Assembly: GCA_029964075.1 (NCBI GenBank)
Contig: CM057133.1
Location: 13,416,699-13,480,698, forward strand
Length of the DNA: 64,000 nucleotides
DNA from: Patiria pectinifera
Lineage: Eukaryota; Echinodermata; Asteroidea; Valvatida; Asterinidae
Reading direction: 5' to 3'
Numbering within the stretch: position 1 is the stretch's first letter; every line of letters starts with the position of its first letter. Both the position numbers and the translations under genes were made by a program. A model generated the notes under the pieces. That model did no database searches and was not told where the DNA came from. It saw only the letters and a program-made list of their open reading frames with translations. Positions 55,002 to 64,000 of this stretch are shown here, piece by piece.

Positions 55002-55346
55002 TTATTTGTGAGGGGAACAATTCCGATAAATAGCGTGCTGGTCCAGCAGGGGTCCATTAATCAACACACCTGTTTTGCTGTACAACTGTGACAAATTGAC
55101 TGGGAATTGATGGTGGGACAGAAAAATGGAGGGATTATTTTTCTGACTTGTCGGTGGTGGTGGTGGTGCCTTCTTTGTTGGTGGGAAAGGTCCCAAGTCT
55201 TCTTCCTCTGAATTGCCGTAGCAGGAGGGGAAGCCACGGAGAGGTGAGGGTTGGTCACTGGTGGCCCAGACCACAGCTGGTAGCCTGGCAATCCCTGGTG
55301 TTCGGTTGATCTTGACGTGGTGGGGACAGATAATTTGGATTAATGA
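55002..55346 (-). CDS. Candidate terminal exon of the upstream gene
   Basis: Open from an acceptor at GTGCAATTTCGCAG|TCA to a TAA at 55002, 114 codons. Composition is coding-like: a mixed N-terminal part, an acidic patch followed by a proline run (SEEEDLGPFPPTKK, then five prolines), and a C-terminus ending in YRNCSPHK. The acceptor is phase 0, which would match the phase-0 donor of the exon at 62706-62519, 7.2 kb upstream. The pyrimidine tract is weak and no domain is recognised, so this may be chance. Confidence 0.3.
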   Translation of the reverse strand, partial: SLIQIICPHHVKINRTPGIARLPAVVWATSDQPSPLRGFPSCYGNSEEEDLGPFPPTKKAPPPPPTSQKNNPSIFLSHHQFPVNLSQLYSKTGVLINGPLLDQHAIYRNCSPHK

Positions 55347-56160
55347 CTGCGAAATTGCACACTGTGCTCGAAACAGTGGGGTGATTACATGTTGGAAAAG
55401 AAAAAAAGCACTCAAATCCTGCGTCCTGTCCTGCTGCTGATCAAATTGCATTATACAGAGATTTTGGCCAAAGAGTCGGTGTAATATTTGACAAAATACT
55501 TCAAAAGTTCAGTGCCTTTAAACAAAAATTTAAAGCAGCTCGAACTGTCCGATTTCATCCAAGTCCATCTACATTTTCCTCCACTCCAAGGCTCAACGCA
55601 AATTATTGTGCTTCCCATCACAAGTGTCACTTTTCAATACACAACCAGGTAACATAATCAATTGCTAATCATAATCACGATTGCATCAAATTGCATGGAC
55701 TTGCGCAGTCTGAACACAGACTCCAAAGTCTGATAATAGCCAGCAGTACTTTCACTTTTCAGGGATGCTATAGCATCAGCATTCCAAAATGGCAAATTCA
55801 TGGATTATAACCACAAAAAATTACCTGGCACAGAAAATACTTCCTTACCAAAAACAGGATATTGTACTGTTCTGGAATTTCTCAGCTGATTTTATGCTGA
55901 GCAAAAAAAAATTGCTCTGGAATAAAGTAATTTCATTTACAAAAATGTATGATTTTCTCGTAATGCAGTAAGTCAGTTTCCATTACGGTTTATTGGGTTT
56001 TTTTTAATGTTACTAAAAAGCAGTATCTTTTCCGAGTGATCCCTGTTTGCTATTTCCCAGGTTTGCAGCAATGCTATCGTTGCTCGTGATTCCTGGCTAC
56101 ATGGCTTCTGACTAGCGCCCCTTGAACAAAGACACTGACCAATTGTGGAACTGCCAACAT

Positions 56161-56300
56161 AGGGCTGAATAGCTCAGTTGGTAAAGATCTGGTACAGTAA
56201 TCCGGAGGCCACAGGTTCAAACCCTGCACTTGTCAAAGTTTCCTTGTTCAACTTTTAAATTAATACAATGCACCTTGTCACTTTCCCATTGTGGTCCACT
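56161..56300 (+). mobile_element. tRNA-derived SINE (family I, copy 2)
   Basis: A box TAGCTCAGTTGG (56170-56181), B box GGTTCAAACCC (56214-56224), then TTGTTCAACTTTTAAATTAA and GCACCTTGTCACTTTCCCAT. The putative acceptor stem does not pair, so it is not a working tRNA. Same family as 6940-7110. Confidence 0.75.
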
Positions 56301-58049
56301 TGAAAAATATAGAATAAAAACAATCAAATTTACTAATTACATTTACTAAGTCACAAATTCGGCTACATGTAAGCAGGTGCTATGAAACCATGGAGCTACA
56401 AAACACGCTGGGTCCAGATTGTGAGCCAGGCCTTTTCTTAGGTCCGGTCTAATTGTCATCCCAGAATCCCTTCAATCCCATATTAGGAATGCAGATTCGG
56501 ACAACTGAAAATGGGCCACTTAATTTTCTCAAGGTGACAAACATGTTAATGTCATAATATTTAGCAGGACAACAAAAAAGCTACAGTGAAATCGGGGATC
56601 AGAGGACGCCAGATTAATGGGCCTTGGGAAAACAATATGTTCTTTGATTTGAAAGATTCCCTGCAAAGTACAGTGACCACAAAGAGTCAATTGACATTAT
56701 TGGATGTAACTTGGAGTTACAGGGCTTTACACAAACAGTTTTATCCTTACCATATTCAAAATGGCTTGAGGCCTTTGATTTTCTTTTTCTTTTCTTGTTT
56801 AAAGTATAGACTTAATTTTGCTGATAAATGGTAGTTCCACAAGAGCATTACTGTATGCACACACATTTTATCAACTTGCGTGTTTGAGGATCAACAGTTT
56901 AAGCTTCGTCAAAGCTTCTCCTATCAACAGCAACGTGATCTGAATAGTGTAGTGTTTTCTGAGTTCGTTTCATGAGGCAGTGATAAGAATTTTGATTCAG
57001 GTTCAGGTTCTGTAAAACTTTCATTTTATTTAATTAAGATTGGGGGCAATGAATGTCTTTATCACTGCCAAAACTTTATGCAGCCTAGGTTTTGTGCAAT
57101 AATTTAAGCTAACTGAGGTGATATTGCTAAAAAAAAAAATTAAACAAATAAAGAGCACAGAAAAATGAAGAAATTGTCACGTACAAAACTGTTTATAAAA
57201 AATGAAACGGAAACACAAAACAGCACAAATCGTAAGCTTACTAAAGTGCATGTAACTTATTGGAATTATGAAAAAAACAGTGTGAAACAGTGAATACCCC
57301 TGTGTAATCCTCACTGACAACCCCCCCCCCCCTTCCCTAACAACTTAGACCTGAATTATGTCAACTGCATTTACTGCATTATTATTGTCAAGACTAGTCA
57401 ATTACATAACCGGTAATCCCCCTAATTGGAAACAATTTCTAGAAGCATGGCGCGTATGCTCGAAAGTCCTGAAAGTTGACTGTAAAACTCAGGTTAGGTT
57501 ACCTTCCTGTTGCTCTATGCCCATGTCTGAACTGACAAGCTTAATTAGGTAACGGTTATAAAGGCAAACGACAAGTGGAGGAAACGGATTTGATCTCTGT
57601 GCTATACAGTCTTCACGAGATGAAATAACAATTTTAGTTCAAGATTAATTTGTTGTTTAGCTCCCAGTGACCTTGTAGCAATAGATGCCATGGTAGAGAG
57701 GGTGCTGAGGCATTGAGGAATAATATTTTTTAAAGTGGGGGGGGATATCATACCCCCCCACCCACTGTTTTCGTCCCCGAACAAAAATTGTAGCCAACTA
57801 TAATGATTCTATAGCTCAAAATAGCTGATTCAAAGACTCCAAATTCGAACTTGATGTTTAAAAGATATACTTTTCTCACAAAAAATGGTTTTAGTGGTCA
57901 GAAAATGCCTCAGATCGCACAACAGAGCGTCTAGAATCCAAATTTTTTCGAACCCCACGCCGTAAGGGCTTCGCGCTTTGCGCTCGCATTGTTGCTCACC
58001 AAGGTATGTTCCCCCACACACTTTTGAGAAGTGATTTACGCCCTTGGAC

Positions 58050-58490
58050 TAGTACGGGAATCAGATACCCGATTAAAAAAAAAAAGAAAGATACCCAGGT
58101 ACCCAAAATTCAAATCTCAGAAGTTGCTGTTCAGATTGTTCATGAAGGTCTGCACAATAATAGGCCTACTACCACATCTGTGTGTCAATACAGCAAGATT
58201 GTGTGTACAGTGAGCTTATAAATATTGGCCTACATGTAGATCTTTACAGTGTACATGTAAACTGCAACTTTGGTGAGCGTCATTAACATGAAATATGTTG
58301 TGTTTTCCCATGCGGCCTGGTTTTCATTTTTAAAATACCCAACAAAAGACATTAAAAATCTTTCTTTTTCCATTGTCTGAGAAGTTACTAAGTAATATGT
58401 AAAGTTGGTTACGGGTACCCAATTCCATAATATGGAACTGCTTCCTGACATCAACGGTTGAGTACTCGTGTGTGTGGTTCTGACGCAAAG
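58050..58490. mobile_element. hAT-like MITE, partial copy 2
   Basis: Shares ACCCAGGTACCCAAAATTCA, GCGGCCTGGTTTTCATTT, GTCTGAGAAGTTACT and GGTTACGGGTACCCAA with 22910-23312. The terminal sequence is eroded. Confidence 0.6.
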
Positions 58491-60980
58491 ATGGTTACAT
58501 CTGATGTCACACACGTGACCAAACTTTGATGACCCCTCTTAATAGTTTGACACAGTTTGTGAAAGTGGAAACTATACTCTGAGGTAGGGAGTAAAAAGTA
58601 CTAGCCTGATGAATCAGTGGAAGTAGTCAGATGTTTCACAAGGGGTAACGCTTCAAAATCAGATGAGCCCTATTTCATGTCACACAGTGACCAAGGAATG
58701 GCCCATTTTGCAATATCTCAACATCTAAGTCTTTTCATACATCTAAAAATTAATGTGGCCTGACGTTGCGAACTTAGCAAGTTCTTCTTCAGAGGCTAAA
58801 ACAGAAATGACAGAGGTACATACATGGACAATGTCCTACAAGCCCAACAGGAAAAACTGCAATTTGTATCAGACTTTCAGGTAATTGGTGTCTCACTTTC
58901 GACTTGCTCACAATGACACAACCAAATTATGTCTTGGGGGGAAAAAATTGAACCGATACACTTGTCGGAAACACACTTTTCATTGCAGTCTGTGTATGTT
59001 TATCTCAAAATGCCCACCTGATATACAAAAAAGAGAAAGAAAGGGGGAGAATGACTTGACACCCACAAGGTGAGATCTGCTTCTACTCAAGTGACCGGGG
59101 GTCGGGGAAAACAAATTACGGCTTGGCCTAATCTCATCCTGTTTTCTGGGGCTTTTTCGGCAGAAGGAGGATGCATAAACGTGGGCATGAGCAATGTAGC
59201 AAACGTCACCGAGCCAAGGAAGAGACACCACGCAACAAGATAATAACATCCTTCAGTGGTTCAGGTGGTGCGAATTAGACACTGACGTCCAGTGACTGTT
59301 TGGGACTGTACTTTGAAGGGTTCTGGCTGTTGCTTGAGTTAGTTCCATGAAGGGAGGAAGATGCAGGTTACTTCACCTGACCAATGTACCAGAAGTCAGT
59401 GTTCGCATCACTCAGTATTCCCAGATATTTCCCTGAGAAATTACCAAAATTCAAAGTGAAACATTTTCACTTTAACAAGATTGCTGGGAAGTCAAGAGGC
59501 GGTTATAGAGTTCTACATGTGTGCAGCCAAACATTATTTTCTAGAGAGGAAATATTCACACTGCTTGTTGAACGCTAATGATAGCCAGTCAGTCAATGGA
59601 CATAACTTACACATGACGCACATACGCCAACCTAATGAAAACCTTCCCATTCTGGGTCACTTTCAAATGAGTTTTCCCTGAGTTTTGTGGGTTTTTTACC
59701 AAATTCCCAATTGGAAAAATGGAAACTCATTTTCAAGGTTTTCCCCAATTTCCAGAGTGGCTCAGTGATGGGAACCATGAGTATAAAGCACAATTTTCAT
59801 TCTACATGTAGTTTCAAGATCGCAGGGAAATACACGTACGTGTCACTTCACCTGAACAACGACCAATGTTAAAATTTCATACGGTATCATCACAGCAGGT
59901 ACAGACAGAATATATGGTTTTTCAAGCCCTGCAAATTCTCAACAATTTGACAATTCTCCAAGCTTGTTATTTGAATTCATTGGCAACAAGTTTGAAGAAG
60001 CACTTCCGGAATAAAGTTTCAAATAAAAGACACATAATTTCTATTTTCATGAAAAATTCCTGGTGTCTTTCCCTACAGAAAACATTTTCCTAGGAGTGCG
60101 GCAACAAAGTTTTTTTGTGAAAACAAGAATTACTTTCTTGCATCAAGAAATTTCAGAAAATCGTTTGTAGCAGCGATCCTGCAGTGGCTTAGATACTGTA
60201 CACGTACGCCTTCCAATCTGTGAGCAAAGTGGCAGGGTTTAAAAATAGAAATCAACTGGGGGTCAAGATGGTTGGAATTGGCTAAAAGTGCTGCTGACAT
60301 GTACTTTGGAGGAGTTCACAGGACATACGTACCGGTACGTCTGTGCGGACATATAATTTCTGCATTGCCTGGCACACAGGAAACTGCTATAGGGGCTAAA
60401 ATTTCCACCGGTGTGATACTGGTGCCGAAAGGATTAAATGTATACCAAGACGTGGTTGAACCAGTGCGGAAAGACAATTACATACACGTACATGTATGTA
60501 CTTTGGCATTTACTGTAAACATTACAACAAAGTTTGAATTCTACGCGTTACAGCTTCAGTAAATAACAGGAAACAGCAGACGCCAGATGCTGAACACAAA
60601 CACGACAAAATACAAGTATTTTGACAAGACTTAACCCAATTGATTGAACTGTTTTCAATTAAATTTATATTTAGGCACACTCATGTAGACGGAATTGGTA
60701 CAAACAAAAACAGATTACTCCAATTAACAAATACATGTATTCATAAATACCTAAGACAGTTGATCCCATTCCTATTGGTCGAGAGCCTGTCACGTGGCCG
60801 GTCTTAAGTGGATGATAACGACATGGCTGGCTGGTCTTAACACTTTTCCGGTGTCACATGAAATTTGGACTCCTATGAAATCCAGTGCCTTTCACTGTTT
60901 TATTGGTTGAATGTTCACAACCCTCGAGTACGCATGCGCAATATTACCAGTGAGTCAGTATTTCATAGTCCCAAATTCAC

Positions 60981-61019
60981 AATACACTGGCACAGCTGCA
61001 TTCTGTGCCAGTGTATTGA
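60981..61019. repeat. Perfect 15-bp inverted repeat
   Basis: AATACACTGGCACAG, seven bases (CTGCATT), then the exact complement CTGTGCCAGTGTATT. A stable short hairpin with no obvious neighbour gene. Confidence 0.85.
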
Positions 61020-62518
61020 AGTAAGCGCGACGCTGGCCCCAATCTCCTTTGGCTCTAGTAATAATCAGCATCCAAACTCCAACCGGTCTTAAACATACCG
61101 GTGGTGTTTAAAATGGGCCAAGCACACATACCGTACATGTAAATTCCCTTAATTTAATTAATTCAGCTAAATTGCTGTCAACGTGATACAAAACATTTTT
61201 CCTTGAAAGTAAAAGTTGAAAACCGTAAATTGATGAATTCCTTTGTGTGTTCTATCTCACTAATCATTTTTGTTGGGGGGGGGGGTTAAACCATACAGAT
61301 ATCATGAAATTTTGTCATCTGATGAAAAACAAAAGAGTGATAATTACCAAACTTACACTGCTGGCTTTTTTAAGTTGTCATTGAAAAATTTGTCATTAAA
61401 AGAAAAAAAGAGAAGAACCTTCAATTTTTTTTTGGCTAACATAAATCACTGCAATGTGAACAACAAAAGCAAATTTCAGAGAAAAGCAGAGAAAAGCATA
61501 AATTTGTTAGCCAGGTGACAGTAAGAGTGATGAGAGAGGACACTTGGCAAAATACGTCCAGGAAACCACCAATTTCATTACAGATGTCCCTTCTTAAGAA
61601 CAAGACGCTTACCTTGAAAAATCTTAAAACCCGATGGTTTTCATCTGATTCCCCTCCCCCCACCCTCCCCCACAATCGCTGCCCGCCATTAGTGGGTACA
61701 TGAGGTTCACGATAGGTCAGACTTAATGGCAAAAGTGGCTCACTGCTGAAGCGCTCCTCTCTGAGTGGTTGAAGCGAGCTAGATACGATATCAGATCAAA
61801 CAGGTCATGACTGCACTATTATCTGTGATGTGCATTTCAAAGGTTTGCAGCTGTATTGCTTTGCAATGTTATCGCGTGTCACTTGTGTGCCAGAATCAAA
61901 GTTTTGTAGGCAGCATATGAGGCTTATACCACCCAAAATTTTGCCCCGACTTGTTTCTGTGGGGTCCCCCTGCTACAGTTTTAGTTCTGACAACTGAAAA
62001 ACAGAATCTGTTACATGAAAATAAATGCACCTTAGATGTCTTCTCGTGATTCACCTTCTAAAATAAAATTTTGAAGCAAGCCTATTTTGTTGCTAGAGTA
62101 CAATTTGACAGCAGTAGTGTATAGCTTTGGGGGGACGGGTAGTTTTTTTCTGAAAAAGTGGCTCCAATTTTCTTTTTCTATCCATGAAAATGGTAAAAAG
62201 CTGGGGAGGGTATTGCTACTAGTAGCTACTGCGAGGTGCTGGCGCTTTTGCTTCCTTAAACAAAGGAAAAATGTTGCTGGGTGGAGGGGAGCTATAGGGG
62301 TAAGTTGCCGAGGTGAGGTAGTTTGGGCCGCCAAATCATGACAAAAAGGCCAAGCCTGAAAATGACATTGCATCCTTCGAATATGCTGGTTGCAGTGGAG
62401 GGGGACGGCAAAATTTGCTTTGTGACTAAGCATATGTTAGACATAAATCGTTTTGACTCATTTATTGAATTAGTGATAGTGACAATTCACTTTTAATAGA
62501 GAAACGTTGAAAAATTAC

Positions 62519-62706
62519 CTCAAATGGGCCTCTGGCCAATTGGAAGGATTCAAGAAAGCTTGCTAATTGGCGAGACAGTAGAGAGGCTGGTTTCATCATG
62601 TCCTTTGTGCTGGCTGTCACTTGCAACAACAGAAGGTCCACTTCCTGTGGGAGTTTGATCACGTCTTCCCGGTCTCTGGTCATGCTGACTGGCCTCAGCA
62701 ATCCTC
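62519..62706 (-). CDS. Internal exon of an unidentified upstream gene
   Basis: 188 nt open exon with acceptor CTCCCTTTCCTTGCAG|GA (phase 1) and donor TTTGAG|GTAATT (phase 0). It encodes 62 full residues, including a central amphipathic leucine-rich segment (EVDLLLLQVTAS), LLSRQLASFLESF and RGPFE at the end. The look is that of a helical, intracellular, scaffold-type protein. No cysteine or catalytic motif is visible. I do not recognise the family. Upstream exons would lie beyond the window edge at 64000; downstream ones in 55-62 kb. Confidence 0.65.
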
Positions 62707-64000
62707 CTGCAAGGAAAGGGAGCGATGGTGATGTGGTTAGTGTCAGCGCTGACACCTGTTCTTGACTTCCTCGTCAGATGTATGGAAGATATCAAAGATA
62801 TTAGCTGTCCAGATTAGAACAATAACATCGAGGCATTGGATCTTTGGCAGGTGGATGAGTAACACAATGATCCTCTAAAACAAAATGAGATGGAACTGGG
62901 CAAAGGCCATATTATTGTAAGGAGGATTTTATTCTCTTTCCTAATACCCGCAAACCCTCATTTCAACCTCTGCCCATCATGTCTCATTTTGACAGAATGC
63001 CTCACATTGTGGGGGTCATTCTATAAATTTGGAGTCCACTTTTTTTTCCCCTGTCCCTGTTATATCTGACATAATTTTATAATTCTGATGCACTCCTTAA
63101 TGCCGTTGTCCTCCAACAGTGATTACTCTTCCCAATAAATAATCGCTCAAAGTCATTCTAAATGAAACTTGAATGGCAAATTACAAAGTACCAAGGTAAC
63201 AGGGACAGAAAAAGTCACACTTTGGCCTCTAAATTTATAGAATGACCCATCCAAATCACTGAAAGGAATTGTTGTCTGATCTCCAACTCCTTCAGCAGTC
63301 TTGCTTGGAACCTCTCTGAATCCTCAAAAATCCACCACTGTACAGACATATGAATGCCAAGTTATGGTACATTGTTTCAAACCCCACAGTTATTATGGCT
63401 GAGCTGTACTTTCCTCAATCCAACAAAATCCTCAAAACCTCCTTGATTGATCTAAAAGGATCTCAGAAGATTCAGGCCGATATTAACAAAGTCATGGGTA
63501 AACATCCCATTATTCTTAAGGCAGCCCCCAGTTTAGAATCATGATGCTCTCACCCCAACTTACAAAGTCAGTTCTTTCTTCATTGCTGTTTGAAACATAC
63601 AGTACCCATATTTTTTGACACACAATTTCTAACACAAACTGTCCTACATTGCAGCGTTTCAGTATGTACTTCAATGACACAGTTTTGTCTAAATGTATTA
63701 AAGATTCTGTATGTTCGTCATTTTCTATAAAACACCGTAGACAAACCGCTATCAGAAGTGCATCAAACAAGTCCAATCTGTCAAATACAACAGTTAACAA
63801 TCCAATGACAACATGTTACAATTAACAGCAGAAAACCTCAATCATCACCTTTTTTTTCTTGTAAAAATATGTCAATGTAGAAGTGTCTGTTTACCATTGG
63901 AAGGCAGGTGATTTGAGATGGGAGGGGGGGTAGACTTAGATGGGGTGTGAGAGTGGGTTAAGGGTGCAGGTACCGGTAGGTGAAAAGGCTACTGGGTCAT
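62707..64000 (-). other. Upstream intron of the unidentified gene
   Basis: Contains the palindromic MITE. The plus-strand frame at 63350-63544 has no domain or splice support. Nothing further is seen up to the window edge. Confidence 0.5.
63014..63248. mobile_element. Palindromic MITE, about 235 bp
   Basis: The left end GGTCATTCTATAAATTTGGA and the right end CCTCTAAATTTATAGAATGACC are inverted. CTGTCCCTGTTA near the left end also reappears complemented near the right (TAACAGGGACAG). It lies just upstream of the exon at 62706. Confidence 0.85.

Larger units (their letters stand above)
55347..62518. other. Presumed intron or intergenic stretch
   Basis: If 55346-55002 and 62706-62519 belong to one gene, this is its intron. 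It contains SINE family I copy 2, the partial hAT-like MITE and the 15-bp inverted repeat. A strong donor-like CAAG|GTAAGC on the minus strand at about 61618 follows a purine-rich stretch without an acceptor, so I do not call an exon there. Confidence 0.5.

Noticed and set aside
54796..55020. Minus-strand hydrophobic stretch resembling a signal peptide or membrane helix
   Set aside because: It opens with TTG and has no ATG. Its proposed donor falls in sequence related to the adjoining 124-bp tandem repeat.
56161..56232. Possible functional tRNA gene
   Set aside because: A and B boxes are present, but the acceptor stem does not pair and a SINE body follows, matching another copy at 6940-7110.
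61436..61732. Possible minus-strand exon ending at a strong CAAG|GTAAGC donor
   Set aside because: The upstream sequence is purine-rich with no credible acceptor or start codon.
63350..63544. Plus-strand 64-codon frame with Lys- and Ile-rich translation
   Set aside because: No splice context or domain; opposite to and inside the presumed intron of the upstream gene.

Overview
This window looks like intron-rich, AT-rich DNA from a multicellular animal. There are no operons, exons are short with GT-AG borders, introns run to 12 kb, and there are tRNA-derived SINEs, many miniature inverted-repeat elements (MITEs), TTAGGG-type telomeric tracts and a large satellite array. The repeat style, with abundant ACATGTACATGT palindromes and SINEs carrying a GGTTCGAGCCC B box, suggests a marine invertebrate deuterostome such as an echinoderm or hemichordate. 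That placement is an inference; the sequence does not prove it.

The main gene lies on the minus strand from 52254 (ATG) to 6513 (stop) and appears complete. It has 11 coding exons and 10 introns. Every splice phase matches, and the exons sum to exactly 1665 nt, giving 554 residues. The predicted product is a secreted modular protein: signal peptide, a cysteine-rich module of about 135 residues that I do not recognise (copy 1), one I-set immunoglobulin domain, a second copy of the same module, three compact EGF-like domains, and a short charged tail. The two module copies align without gaps in both halves (about 43% and 39% identity by hand count). This unnamed duplicated module is the most interesting feature of the window.

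Upstream on the same strand, an exon at 62706-62519 and a weaker, phase-compatible candidate terminal exon at 55346-55002 belong to another gene that I cannot name. No convincing plus-strand gene was found.

Layout: 1-4340 is a satellite array with a ~68-bp unit, interrupted by a unique block that also borders it on the left. 4341-6512 is intergenic sequence and the 3' flank of the main gene. 6513-52254 is the gene, with introns full of MITEs and SINEs. 52255-55001 is the 5' flank, with a cluster of four CCAAT boxes. 55002-64000 is the upstream gene and more repeats.
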